Shown here: positions 21,275 through 32,861 of the stretch, piece after piece
How positions within the stretch are numbered: position 1 is the first letter of the stretch
Layout: each line of letters opens with the position of its first letter
Assembly (NCBI GenBank): GCA_028023455.1
Contig: JAQFVV010000043.1
Span: 3,223,483-3,287,482, forward strand
DNA length: 64,000 nt
Direction of reading: 5' to 3'
Source of the DNA: Epiperipatus broadwayi
Lineage: Eukaryota > Onychophora > Udeonychophora > Euonychophora > Peripatidae
Position numbers and translations under genes: made by a program
The notes under the pieces: model-generated
What the model was told of the DNA's origin: nothing
Seen by the model: the letters and a program-made list of their open reading frames with translations, nothing else
Databases searched by the model: none

Positions 21275-21600
21275 TGAGTCACAAAAGAATAGTTTGCAAG
21301 ATTTTGTAATGTCAGAGAGCATTGAAGATGATCCATGAAGATACAAAATACAATACCATATTTTATGTTATAACCTATTATCCATGATCACAAAAGAATA
21401 GTTTGCAGGATTTTGTGATGTCAGAGGGCACTGAAGATGATACGTGAAAGTCCGATATACATAATATTTTATGTTATAACCTATGACCCATGAATAACAG
21501 AAGAGTTATTTGCAGGATTTTGTGATGTCAGAGAGCATTGAAGATGATCTGTGAAGGTATGAAATGCAGTATCATATTTTATGTTCTAACCTATGAATCC
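21275..21600. repeat. Three ~107-bp tandem units
   Basis: gatgtcagagagcattgaag or a close variant recurs at a spacing near 107 bp (about 21311, 21418, 21525), each after tttgcaggattttg. A second short duplication (acatgtgttgactca, 21644 and 21708) follows. Non-coding. Confidence 0.8.
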
Positions 21601-22521
21601 AGATACACTAGCATAGCACCTTAACATTTTATCATTATGTAATACATGTGTTGACTCAGAGAAGGCACTGCAATAATTTTAAAAGAGAACAATCATTTTT
21701 TCATCATACATGTGTTGACTCATAGATGGCACTGCAATAGTTTTAAAAGAAAGCAAGTCATCTTTTCATCGGGTCACATTAAATCTACATGGCTATATCT
21801 TCTTTATACAGTTTATTAAGAAATCGTAAGGTTACAATATAAACTTATAATAATGACCTCTGAGGCTTTATAATAAAAAAGTCCTTTATGGCATTATGTA
21901 TATTGGATACAAGTCAGTCCCTAGATGTAACATAATATTTATTATTATATTTTGCCACTAATAGCATACTACAAATTCATAAAATAATGCAGAAATAAAA
22001 AATAGATAATATCTTCACACATGGAAGAGACGTTGTTCCAGAAGAATTCTCTCCTAAGTAATTAAATGATAAATATGAGAAGGAAGCATTTTTAATTTGC
22101 AGCACAATTTGAACATTAGGTTGCGGGTTCAAACTTACTAATAATATAAATATTATAAATTTAATTATCACAACATTTACAAGCACAAAAACTGTTCAAA
22201 ATTGATTGATTAATCATTGAAAACATCTCAACTATTTGAGCATCACAGAGAAGTTGAAAAACCATTATTTTAAATATCACTTATAAGGATTCCATTTATT
22301 CTATGCAAATTTATGCCTTTATGGTTGATTATACACCCACATAGCTTTATGTGTCATACAGCATGAACCAATTAGATGATATTAGTAATATTTAGCAGAG
22401 CATGCTTTCAATACTGGGCACCAGACTCATATGTGTATAATTTATATCATAGACAAGAGTTATTGATTTATTTATTTGCCATCTTTATGGTTGAATAATT
22501 GCTGATTATACATTATCATCA

Positions 22522-22647
22522 AAAAACACTAAACATCACATGAACACTATCTCTTATACTAGCACATAATTGTTAATAAACAAGGCAACCATTGATTACT
22601 CTGGTTGGCACAGGGTGGCACTACTGTATAGAGAGTTTTGCCTTGTT
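22522..22647 (-). mobile_element. Short family A element, copy A-6
   Basis: Flanked by cattatcatca at 22511-22521 and 22648-22658 (11-bp duplication). Holds one extended terminus (aaacatcacatgaacac), a remnant ccattgattactctgg, and the inverse terminus ending agagagttttgccttg. The ribozyme is deleted. Confidence 0.8.
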
Positions 22648-22659
22648 CATTATCATCAT

Positions 22660-23739
22660 AGATACTCAAACTCATAAAACAAATATGCAAAGCCATGTAT
22701 AAATATAACAGCCCCTGTAAGGTATAGTATTTTATTTTATGATGTAATGAACTAAGCAATAGTAATAGGATATACTGTACTTCAGTGTATATAAACTATA
22801 AGTGCTTAGATAATAAATGAATACTTTATTACTTTCAAAATCACATTTATTGACATTTAGACCAAAGAAATACAGACTGGAAAGTACAAAACAAGTAAAA
22901 GGATAACTTATACGATAGCATGTAAAAAAAAGGTTCACATTTGAGTTGATGTTTTGTACAGGAAACATTTATGATTTGATTGATGTTTCAAAAATAAATA
23001 ATAGAAGCATGGTTTCTCTAAAGTCCATTCTCTTTGTTCCCTCAGTTAACATCTATTTATTGCAAATGGTTTGTTTACGCATGCAATTCAGGACACATAA
23101 ATTTTCAAATTAAACAAGAAAGCATTTTAACAGTGGCCTTTTAAAATCGCACCAATAATTTATATATATGAACTTAAATTTTTCCCTAACATTTGTTTAT
23201 TTTTAAGGTAGACAAAATTATTATTTTCTAAAGCACTTTATTTTAACGGTATAATTGCATATATACTTACATCTTTAAAAATGTCAAATCTATTTATCCT
23301 ACTTCAATTCAATCAACCTACGTACGATCAGTACTATTTAATAACTTCCTAATTAATGCTGTCTTATCATATGCCCAGACTAAATTTTAGTTCATGATTT
23401 TTAATCAGTGAGGCATCTGGAATTTATTTTGACCTAATGAAGGCTAATCTTCAATAGCTTATCGTTTATTTCTTTTCCCCCACTATCAAGCTCACCTGAA
23501 ATTTAAAAATATATCGATTTGAATTGAAACTAGATTTCTTTCATAGCTATATAAATCTGATACCAGTTCAGTATCTATATATTTCGATACTCTTTAGTAT
23601 TTAATAATAGTAGACACCTGTGAAATGCACTGGCTCACGCTATCAATATACTCACAGGTAATGAATACTGAAATTGTCTTTAAATAAACTGTGAATAACA
23701 AACAAACATTGACTAGGAAATTGATTTATCAGAGACTAA
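22660..23739. other. No gene seen
   Basis: AT-rich, stops in all frames, no repeat family that recurs elsewhere in the window. Confidence 0.45.
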
Positions 23740-23750
23740 GTATTGCTTCT

Positions 23751-24109
23751 AAACATCACATGATCACCATTTCTATGCTTACACAAGCTGTTTACACAGA
23801 AGCTAAACTCTCCATACTGTAGTGCCACTTGAATCAAAAACAGTATGGTTTAATTTTGGACTCCAAGCTTTATAGTTAGCTAATAAGGTAAAAGGCAGCT
23901 GCTGGAGGGTTGTATTAGATCCTAAAATCTAGGTGCAGTGCTCTCAGTTCCAAAGCTCTACACTGATGAAAGCCACAAGCTAGAAATTAGTCTGGGGATA
24001 TTGGATAAATATGCACTAGATTGGGATTTTATGCATAAACCTTCTTGCATGTATTGATTCCTCTGGCTTGCATTGAGTGGCACTACTGTATGGAGAATTT
24101 AGCCTCTGT
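23751..24109 (+). mobile_element. Family A hammerhead element, copy A-7
   Basis: Left terminus aaacatcacatgatcacca; right end tactgtatggagaatttagc. Flanks gtattgcttct (23740-23750) and gtattacttcg (24110-24120) are an imperfect 11-bp duplication. The left arm is shortened, so it is a ribozyme with one full flank rather than a hairpin. Confidence 0.8.
23949..24005 (+). ncRNA. Hammerhead ribozyme motif (A-7)
   Basis: CTGATGA, stem II AGC/GCT around CACAA with an A-A mismatch at its base, GAAA, TTAGTC. Stem III AUU/AGU. Stem I inner helix UGGGGA/UCUACA with one mismatch, internal loop, outer UUGGA/UCCAA. Core consensus throughout. Confidence 0.75.
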
Positions 24110-24155
24110 GTATTACTTCGATTACACAGTATTTTGTGTCTCCCTGTTTCAAGTT

Positions 24156-24325
24156 TTAATCAGTTAAGTTTTCATATGATCTGGCCATCATGAGCCTTAT
24201 ATCATCAGTCATTTCCCTACAAACTGTGTCAGTGGGATTGGGTGTTGTACAACTGAGTTTCTCATTTTTAATTGCAAACACAATATTTCTGTCTTCAACT
24301 TCCTTTATCTTTTTTTTAAGCCTAA
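24156..24325 (-). CDS. Candidate terminal coding exon, product unknown
   Basis: The minus strand is open for about 60 codons and ends in TAA (24156-24158) after ...MMARSYENLTD. Composition is protein-like: KKKIKEVEDRN, FAIKNEKLSC, PTDTVCREMTDD. Just upstream is a pyrimidine-rich run ending in AG (TTTTTTAATTGTCAAG, or the AG a few bases later), usable as a splice acceptor. I do not recognise the protein. It could be the last exon of a host gene or an old retrogene piece. No upstream exon was identified. Confidence 0.3.
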
Positions 24326-24751
24326 GTCTTGACAATTAAAAAAGCAATGTCAGAAACAGGTTTAGAAAGCTTACGATTCTTAGTTGTAATTTTTGCTTGC
24401 AGCAACACATTCATTAATGAAACAGACTGGGAACTGAATTCAAGACCAGAGATTCAATTGGGCAAAGATTATTTGCTTAGGCTGCCCCATTAGTAGGAAT
24501 CTTTCTACTTATTATAGAAGTGGAAGAGATCTAGAAAATGTGATTTAAAGTATCCTCACTCACACAGTCTGGCTAGATTTTCATGCCTGATGGATTGTTC
24601 ATTAAATTTTATAGAAATAATAGTATTATTAGAGCATTGGTAGAGCAGAGGCTGGTGAAACAAATGGCAATTGTAGTATTAAAGCTAAATATTGTAAATA
24701 TACTTCTTTTCTAAATTATATGTACAAGGAATGTGCAAACATTACTTGATG

Positions 24752-24838
24752 CTATTCAAGAACAGAATGGAGACAATGCTAATGGCTTAGAAGGTATTAA
24801 GAATGGAGACAATGCTAGTGGCTTAGAAGTTATTAAGA
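24752..24838 (+). repeat. Two ~42-bp tandem units
   Basis: aatggagacaatgctaatgg and aatggagacaatgctagtgg, each followed by cttagaag and attaag. Confidence 0.85.
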
Positions 24839-25439
24839 TTTTAAATCAATATATAGCTATTCTTAGTGATGCCATATTTCAAAAGAATACAGTTTAATAA
24901 ATGAGAGAATAGCTAATGATTTTTTGGAAGATCAGAATGAATGGTGTTGGTTTTTACTATAAAGTCTAATTTAGTATTTCAATTTTGGTACTCCTTGATG
25001 TATTAATAAATGATTTAATGATATCAGAATTTGTCTTGCACTGTTGTAACATTGTAACAACATGCATTTTAATTGTGCTTATGTCCCAACATTAAATTAA
25101 GAGAATTGAGAAAAAGAAAACATTTATTTATTTTTGGACAAAATTATTATGGCAATACCATTAAATGAGCAAATTTTCTTCTTGGAGACAATAATTCCAA
25201 TGTTGATATAGATGATAGGATTTGTCCAAAAGTTGTTTAAAATAGTGATATTGGTGCTGTAAATTCAAATGGTTCACTGTTATTAAATTTTCGCACAATA
25301 TGTATACCGATTGTCAAAAATATCTTGTTTTTGCAGAAAAATTGCTATAAAACATGGATGCATCTGTAGTCAAAATAAGATCTATTAAAATATTATAATT
25401 AAGAAGAGAAATTCATATTATGTAATTGCTTAAAATAAA

Positions 25440-25625
25440 ATTTCAAAAAATCAAGTCAGATGTCATAGGACCTAATTTAATCTAATGCCTGAATATCCTA
25501 GCATCTCACTGAGGAAGGCTGTAACAGAACCGGTCTGAGGTTAGGGATATTCTGCAAGGCTTGTTAAGAGCTTATTTTTGAGCTATTTATACAACATATG
25601 GATGTGCTTATAATTAAGTGAAGAT
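25440..25625 (+). mobile_element. Family B element, copy B-4
   Basis: tcaagtcagatgtcatagga, the ribozyme region, then aaggcttgttaagagcttat and tgagctatttatacaacat. Blocks are in the order of a rearranged unit compared with 60394-60905. Confidence 0.65.
25491..25552 (+). ncRNA. Hammerhead motif with one-base core deletion (B-4)
   Basis: Stem I is excellent: outer GAAUAUCC/GGAUAUUC (8 bp), 2x3 internal loop, inner UGAGGU/AUCUCA (one G-U). CTGAGGA is present, and CCGGTC gives stem III ACC/GGU. GAAA has become GAAC by loss of one A, so this copy should be inactive while its helices remain readable. Confidence 0.7.
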
Positions 25626-25984
25626 TGTTAGATGGATAATAGATTAATACAAAAATATTATATTTAAAAATAGATATTATTTCCATAATATTTACATGAA
25701 AATTGATGTTAATTTCTTTAAAAGTATCTCTATATGGCTCATAAGTATGTTAAAGATACAAGAAAATATATTCTTGGGCTCATATAAAAAATCATGACTA
25801 GTTTGCTGACAATGATCTTATTATTAATGATTTGATTAAAACATGTGGCATTCTCTGATTGGTGAAATAGTAAATTAAATTTGGAGCTTCATAATAAATA
25901 TAGAGACCGTAAGGCAAAAGTCAAATGACTGTCAAGAAGACATAAAAATAATTAGTGGAAGTGAGTGATAAATTAAATTGCAAA

Positions 25985-26480
25985 TGAAATACAGTTACTG
26001 ATTATAGTAAGTGTAGAACATTTTTAGAAGCACTGATGGCAATATATGGATTTGAGATAATATATAATCCTATTAAATCCAGCACTGGAATTCTCTTTTA
26101 TGATAAAAATGATATTTTGAAAAGGTGGAAGGAGTATTTTGATCATCTTTAGAATATGAATACAAGAATTAAGAAGTATGGAGAGATGCATGTTGGGAGT
26201 AACAAGAAGAGATCGAAAATGCAATATATGGGTAAGAGAACAAACAGGTGTTACTGACCTCCTTGAAAAAATTAAAAGACTGAAGTGGAGTTATTGCTAG
26301 AAGAGATGATAATAGATGGACAATTGGAATCTTAAACTGGATTCCAAGAGATTGTAAAAAACTCAGAAAGAGACCACACGTGAGATATATGGATGAAATA
26401 AGAAAGTGTGCAGGGGGTGATGTGGAGAAGAGAAGCCTGGTTTTGTGGAAGAAGATTATTTCAAATATGTTCGTTGGAAG
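25985..26480 (+). pseudogene. RTE-like LINE remnant with internal deletion
   Basis: Two separated parts of a LINE polyprotein are now adjacent. 26020-26150 reads EALMAIYGF ... STGILFYDKND, ILKRWKEYFDHL, the linker between endonuclease and reverse transcriptase. It then jumps to the C-terminal region: ERCMLGVTRRDRKC, LLEKIKRLKW, RWTIGILNWIPRDCKK, RPHVRYMDEIRK. The whole reverse transcriptase between them is missing. Stops and frame changes are present. Confidence 0.75.
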
Positions 26481-26747
26481 ATGTGGGAGAGAGAATATAT
26501 TGGAGATCTACTATTAAACATGGTGTTAAAGTGTTTCAGGAAAAAAAAGTTTGTATTAATAACATCACAAAATTTCACATAAGTAGAACAATACCAGCAT
26601 GTTGTATATGTGGACATGACTGTAACTCAAACATTGGTTGTATAATAATCACAATATTCATCTCTAATACAGTATTATTTTTTGTTTTTTCATCTTTTCT
26701 TCTAAGAATCAAAATGACCATACTCATTTGCAAGTAGTTATTGGTCA

Positions 26748-27190
26748 TCATCATCATCAACCATTATCAATCCACTGCAGGATGAAGGTCTCTCCAAGTT
26801 CAATCCATCTTCTCTGATCTTTAGCTTCTCTTCTCCCCAATACTCCTGCACACTGTCTTATTTCATCCATCCATCTCACATGTGGTCGCTTTCTGGGTCT
26901 TTTACAATCTCTTGGAATCCAGTTTAAGATTTTAATTGTCCATCTATTATCCTCTCTTCTAGCAATATATCCAACCCAACTCCACTTCAGTCTTTTAATT
27001 TTTTCAATGAGGTCAGTAATATCTGTTTATTCTCTTACCCATACATTGCATTTTCAATCCCTTCTTGTTACTCCCAACATGCATCTCTCCATATTTTTTT
27101 GAATGGTCTGAAGTCTCTGCATTGCTCTTATATTAAGTGTCCAAGTCTCAGATCTATAAGTAATTAGTAATGAGATATTTATATTCCTTA
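26748..27190 (-). pseudogene. RTE-like LINE 3' end, tail to tail with the previous copy
   Basis: Minus strand, fairly intact C-terminus: KRLKWSWVGYIARRED, RWTIKILNWIPRDCKR, RPHVRWMDEIRQCAG, RRWIELGETFILQW, stop, then a (GAT)n tail at 26748-26775. The best-preserved end of this family here. Confidence 0.8.
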
Positions 27191-27714
27191 GCCTAAATTG
27201 CTATAATACAACTAAAATGTCACATAATCTCTGCCTATGCATTGCTTTTAAACAGCAAATTTGTTTTTTCTACTTCAGTTCTGATATCTGGGATAAGCAC
27301 GAGTAATCAATAGATGTCAGATGGAATCCCCAGAATAGTTTTTAGATTATGAATTTCATCTGAGAGAAGTTTTAAAAGAACTGGAGTAAGAGATAGATTT
27401 TCTATGTCAAAGTAATGTGTAAGCGAAGGTCATGTAATACTTTGGTGTCTATAAAGCCATGCAATATATACTTATATTTTAGACAATTTTATTGAGCTAT
27501 GATTTAATTAAAATTATTAACATTATATCCTTAGGGGCAGTTTTATATAAATGTAGTCATCATAATATTTCAATTAAACCATAAATTAGAGCTCTCTCTA
27601 TTAATGGAATATATTTTATACAAATGTCAATAAAGCCACGAATATTAAAATAATGGTTATTAAATGTTGCTTTTGTTATCTTTGAGTGAATTATTGATTC
27701 AAACATAATAATCT

Positions 27715-27890
27715 TAAACTGGATTTCAAGAAATTGTAAAAGACCCAGATATATACTACATGTGAGATGTCTGAATAAAATAAAAAAGTGTGCAGGGGTG
27801 TTGTGGAAAAGAGAAGCTAAAGATCGGAGAAGATGGATTAAACTTGGAGAAACCTTCATCCAGCAGTGGATTGATAATGATTGATGATGA
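27715..27890 (+). pseudogene. RTE-like LINE 3' end fragment
   Basis: ILNWISRNCKRP, KIKKCAGVLWKREAKD, RRWIKLGETFIQQWID, stop, then a GATGATGAT tail. 5'-truncated. Confidence 0.75.
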
Positions 27891-28350
27891 TGTATGCATC
27901 TACCTATCTATACATATAGTACATATTAACAACCTATTTTTGCCAGTTCAATATAAACTAAAAGTTTTTTTTTTTCAAAGTAACATATACAGTATTTTTA
28001 ATCCGTAAATAAAAATTTTATTTAACTTTATATGCACATTTTGTAAACATATTCAAAGAAAATTTCATTTTTTTAATTTCTTGGATAATTGATAAAATAT
28101 ATTTTATCTCTAAATGCAATAACTTTCTGAGTATATTTAAATATTCAGGATTTAGACAAAAAGTTATAATGAATTCATGTGATCAACAAAAGTAGCAGTT
28201 TAAAAAATAGGAAAAAATTATTAAGTCTGTGGAAGGGTTACAAAGACTAAAATCTTTTTATTGCATTGATTAAAAGGTTCTGTTAAAAACAATAAAAAAT
28301 CTTTAATTCTAAAAAATAATAGAATATAACCAAGTAAAAAGAAAAATCAT

Positions 28351-28665
28351 CAAAACATCACATGTTCACCATTTCATATGCTTATACATGCTGTTAATAA
28401 GAGTATCAAACTCTCCATATAGTAGAGCCACCAAGTGCAAACCTTTGTAATCAATGGATGCAGGAAGGTTTGTGCATAAATTCCTATCTGGTACCTAAGG
28501 TCTAGATGCAATGCTCTCAAATTCAAGGTGCCTCATTTTTATATGCGGATATTGGATGAGTAGGCACTAGATAGGGATTTTATACACAAACCTTCCCAAA
28601 TCCATTGATTACAAAAGCTTGCACTTGGTGGCGCTACTGTATGGAGAGTTTAGTATTCTTAAAAA
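28351..28665 (+). mobile_element. Family A fold-back element with ribozyme core deleted, copy A-8
   Basis: Both arms are readable (aaacatcacatgttcacca ... ctctccatatagtagagcc and the inverse ggcgctactgtatggagag). The stem I halves survive (attcaagg at 28531 and ttggat near 28552), but the CTGATGA...GAAA core between them is replaced by about 10 bp. Confidence 0.75.
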
Positions 28666-29102
28666 AATGTTGGTGTTTTGGAATATACATAGTGAGGTTT
28701 GGAACAGTGAATTAATTAGCATCAAAAGGTCATTCATCATATCATCCATTCACTGTAATTTACATCGAAATAGGGGTAATTCATTCTTGGCTCAAGAAAT
28801 CATTTCAAATCATATCAAGATATGTTAATCAACAGCCAAATATGGTTTTCTTTATTTTTCACTTACTTTAAAAAACAAAACATTGTAACAGAAAACAAAA
28901 GTCCTTTTTATTAGTCAGAAAAAACTAGAATCAGGTTAACATAAAGAAATTAACTAAATATTATAAAAATTCTATAAATAGATGATAAAAATGTAAAATA
29001 TTTAAATTTTTAGATGCTATTTTTAATAGTAAACATTTAATCAACAAAGCACACATGCACACAAGTTAGAATATAACACTAATAAAATTTGGGTACTTGT
29101 GT

Positions 29103-29296
29103 ATAATTCAACCGATGACGTATTACCCTGAAGGCATATCAGTCTAATCTTGCGATTTTTAAGATAACATCTCCAAGTGATCTGCGGACACATGTAATCG
29201 CTAAAATGTGTCCGCAGATCACGTGAACACGGTACGTTAAAAATCGCAAGATTAGACTGATATGCCTTCAGGGTAATACGTCATCGGTTGAATTAT
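29103..29296. repeat. Palindrome with exact 58-bp arms inside the transposon end
   Basis: 29103-29160 and 29239-29296 are exact inverse complements. The spacer holds a second hairpin (gatctgcggacacat / atgtgtccgcagatc, 29179-29220). The arm includes most of the element's own terminal repeat, so the left end holds an extra inverted copy of the terminus. Confidence 0.9.
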
Positions 29297-29571
29297 CCAG
29301 GTCACATGCTAAAAAATATTCAAAAATGAAAAATATCTGACGCAGGTCAGGCAAATACTAAAAAAAAAAATGTACATGCATGCGTCAAAATATTATTCTC
29401 AATTTTAAAATACAGCAGCGCGTAGCGCTGGAATTGGCGGGGGGGCCTCCGGATGTTTTTGTCAGGCCGCAGGCCCAGCGTACACGTATATCAGACATTG
29501 TATTACTCTCATAGCTGTATGATATAATTCAGAAATTAAAAATAAAATTAAAACGTAATTCAATGTAAGTT

Positions 29572-30105
29572 TGAGAATTGTAGAAATATTAACAAATATT
29601 TTTTGTAAATAAGTTTGAGAATTGTAGAAATATTAACAAAAACTTTTTGTAAATTTTAAATAAACACCTAAATAAAAAAGACGCGATCTAATGCAAATCT
29701 GGTATTAATGGCGTCCAGAAAACGCCGCACTTTTACATGCATTTGGTAATTTTTAAAACGTACTGCATATTGCAAAATTGATTTAAAAAATTATTTCAAA
29801 TTATTTACACATTAAAAACGTAATGTAGAAATATTAACAAAAAGTTTTTGTAAATTTAAAATAAACAGATAAATAAAAAACACTTTACCGGAGAATAAAT
29901 TATTTACACATTAAACGTAATTCAATGTAAGTTTCAGAATTGTAGAAATATTAACAAAAACTTTTTGTAAATTTAAAATAAACAGATAAATAAAAAACAC
30001 TTTACCGGAGAAGTTTGAGAATTGTAGAAATATTAACAAAAATTTTTTGTAAATTTAAAATAAACAGATAAATAAAACACTTTACCCGAATTAACAGCTC
30101 AAAAA
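29572..30105. repeat. Interspersed subrepeats within the transposon
   Basis: ttgagaattgtagaaatatt followed by aacaaaaa-ctttttgtaaat recurs about five times (near 29572, 29608, 29826, 29936, 30013), most with ataaacagataaat and cactttaccggaga after it. Confidence 0.8.
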
Positions 30106-30775
30106 AGTAACTGTGATGCCGTGGATAGCAAAATCGCAATAGACAGAAAAATCAAAAAATTTCCCAAACCTCTCTACGAATTTTAAATCTCGCGGGTGAA
30201 AAAAAAAAAAAAATTGACTCTCTGATGGATTAATCACGCCAGTCACTTGGTTACCATGACAACGTTGTCATGCAAAAAAACGTCGATGTCTACCAGAAGG
30301 GAAATCGGTAAGTCAAAAACGTCATCGGTTGAATTATACACAAGTACCAAAATTTGTTATCCATAATATTATCAAAAAGAAAAATGTACAAATCATAGTA
30401 GTGAATTAAAAACACGAAATTACGGCAGTTAAATATAAAACACATATTCAATATTTTGAATAAATAATACAGAATATTTTTTGCTATGAAAAGAATAAAA
30501 GAAATGAAGAATGAGAAACAAACTTAAAAATTAGATTTAATACTATTTTACTTATCTTTTTTATAAACATCATTAAAGCAAATAGATATGGGTAACAGGG
30601 ACATATTGATGAAATGAAAGATAAAAAAAACTAAAAAGAAAAATCAATTTGCAAATAAAAATATGAATAAATCAGGTAGAGAAATCAATAGTATAAGATA
30701 AGAAATAGTAATACATTATATTATTTTTTTTAAAAAAGGAAGAATATGGAATTCAAGAATCTACAAGATTTATAA

Positions 30776-30945
30776 CATATAGGGGATTTGAACTCAGATT
30801 TTCAAGCACCCTTCAACTATCCATACTATTCTTATACCATTGAAACATATGACCACATAATGTAGAAAAGATAAATAATCACCATATTCATATTTCATGC
30901 TAAACTAGCACTCATCGGTTAGTCCAGATTATCATCTCCCCCCCA
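30776..30945 (-). mobile_element. Family D element, copy D-2 (ribozyme plus tRNA-like)
   Basis: Minus strand: ribozyme remnant, short link, then a tRNA-like segment ending in the B box GAGTTCAAATCCCC (complement of 30782-30795). Compact version of the family. Confidence 0.65.
30870..30936 (-). ncRNA. Degraded hammerhead motif (D-2)
   Basis: CCGATGA in place of CTGATGA. Stem II is strong (GUGCU with AGCAU around AGUUU), GAAA is intact, stem III AUAU-type. The outer stem I is recognisable (GAUGAUAAUC with GAUUAUUUAUC). One core base is lost. Confidence 0.6.
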
Positions 30946-31135
30946 TATATATATATATTGAACCGGATTGATATCCGATTCAAAGATTTTATTGCCAAAA
31001 TTAAAAACTTAATTTTTGTTAAATCTTATCTAATGTTAAAATTTTTATTATTATTTAAAACACATACGCGTTTATATTTAAAATAGATCATTTTCATGTT
31101 TATAAAATTGATTTTAAAATAGTTTACTTTCACCG

Positions 31136-31167
31136 CCTGTTTTAATCAATTTGATTAAAAACAGGCA
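31136..31167. repeat. Strong short hairpin
   Basis: gcctgttttaatc and gattaaaaacaggc around aattt. No poly-U exit or other sign of function. Confidence 0.6.
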
Positions 31168-31344
31168 AGCTTGCTAATTATATATTCCTGTTGCTTTTAT
31201 TTTAATCATTTTTAAAGTTAATTCTAAAAAGCAGAGATTTAATTGTGTTGTCTTTTTTTGTTTTGTTTCAATAATCCCTGGTTGAAATTCTTAAATTGGA
31301 TTGAGTGGGAAATTAATATTTGCCCTGCCTGAGATATAGAATTA

Positions 31345-31726
31345 GAAACAACAAGGAAGGTTTTTCGCAGGAAATGTAATGAGGTAACTATAGCCCACCA
31401 AAAAAAATGAGGTGGTTGCTATTATTCTAGAGACTAACAAGGTTTTTAAGAGCGCTTGGTTCAGCTTCTGATTTCTGAAAGGCATTCTGATGAATCTGTG
31501 GAACTTCATATTAATTGCAGTTTGAACATTTAAGAGATTTTTGAAATTTGCCTTCATGATGTCAACAAATGCTGATATACGTATTGGAGACCATAAGATG
31601 CATTGCTAATTCAAATAAAGATGAGCCTCGGGCTCTAAGCTGTTCTTTCATGATGCCATAAAACTCTAATCTAAGCCAGATTCCCAATTTGCCTCGACAC
31701 TTGCCTTTGTCATAAAGAGAAGTCGC
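31345..31726 (-). pseudogene. Unrecognised coding remnant, minus strand
   Basis: After TTCATCTTTCAG (31738-31727 on the minus strand, a good splice-acceptor shape) the frame runs about 55 codons: ATSLYDKGKCRGKLGIWL, YGIMKEQLRARGSSLFELA, then stop. A second frame one base off continues as DIMKANFKNLLNV ... MKFHRFIRMPFRNQKL for about 70 codons. The composition is protein-like and the two pieces abut, suggesting one frameshifted protein. I do not recognise it. Confidence 0.35.
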
Positions 31727-32861
31727 CTGAAAGATGAACTGTTATTAAAAGTCTGCACTCGTCAGAAAATTACTAGAACTCTGCCTTATCGTAAGATAAA
31801 CTTTTTCTTATTCTAGCCAGGGTAAATAAATTGCATTTAATTAAATCTCCGCTCAATCTAATGATAAGTATGTTTTAAAGTTGTATTAATTATTTTTAAT
31901 TATTTATTATCTGTATGTACTTTTTCTAGTATTTAAAGTGTGTCTTGGAATCTTAGTTTTAAGATTCCAAGTTTGTTTTCAATTTTCATTTATCAGGGGC
32001 TGCATTGAGAGATTATATTTTATATGTTTAATATATGCCTAATGATTTCATTAACTATTGCAAAATGCTTTGGCAGTTTTCATAGTTTTTATTTACTCAC
32101 CGGCCCTTAGTTGTTGTTGTAAAATAATGAATTTTTAAACACGTTTGGTTTGCGCTTTTTGCAAACAACAAAATCTTTTTGCTGGCTATTTATCAAATTA
32201 TTTCTTCGGGTTTTCTGAAAGTAGTCATTTCTTTCTGGATTACGTAAGATCATGATCAAATATCTTTTTGCTGTCTTGTATGTGAAATCAACCACGTTTG
32301 CTTTAAAAGTAGTATTACGTGCAGCAGTCCTGCGGCATTATAACGTCAGTAGTTAGAATGCTACTGATCTATCGTCCGCGCTGGTTTCGTTGATTTCCTA
32401 CAAGACCGTAATTGTTTTAATATTTCTGAATCAGGAAGCTAGAGTTGTTGTTTTTTTTTTGTAATTTTATAGATTGCCAGCAGGAAGCTATTATCCTACC
32501 CGTTTCTTATATTTTTAGGTGAGAGAATTTTTCTGCCAAAGTGTTTAATGTTTTTGTGTTTGCCATACTCATGTGCACTCTCTGGTAAATATGCTTATGT
32601 TAATATAAGTTACTTTTGTATTCGTGGCTAGATGTCTTTACTCTATTGTCCAACTTTTAATAAAATTAATAAATTGTTTAAATTTATTTGGCTGACATTT
32701 GTCTTGGTACTTTTATTTCTCAACTGTCTAAACAATATTTAAGATATCTTGTTTCTCCCTGAGTTTAGTCTGGCACATTCAGGTTCGCATGTCCTGTCCA
32801 CCCTTAAAATAAATGTCTAGTTCCGATTTTCAGACTAGTGGCGCCCTCGTGGTCAGTATAG

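Larger units (their letters stand above)
29092..30348. mobile_element. Non-autonomous DNA transposon, 30-bp TIRs, 8-bp target duplication
   Basis: Exact 30-bp terminal inverted repeats (start ggtacttgtgtataattc; 29092-29121 and 30319-30348) and exact 8-bp target duplication aaaatttg (29084-29091, 30349-30356). No transposase frame. An 8-bp duplication fits hAT, P or Merlin-like elements; the ends do not match the Merlin copy in this window. The interior holds a long palindrome (29103-29296), a GC-rich patch near 29413-29485 and tandem subrepeats. Confidence 0.85.

Noticed and set aside
22120-22160. gcgggttcaaactt as a tRNA B box
   Set aside because: No A box, anticodon arm or acceptor stem nearby.
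24180-24220. CTGATGA on the minus strand as another hammerhead
   Set aside because: No stem II, GAAA spacing or stem I; it lies in the candidate exon and is a chance match.
29103-29296. CRISPR-like or attachment-site structure
   Set aside because: A single perfect palindrome inside a eukaryotic transposon, with no repeat-spacer pattern.
32107-32295. 62-codon minus-strand frame rich in Lys/Arg/Asn
   Set aside because: No recognisable motif and AT-driven composition; not enough to call a gene.
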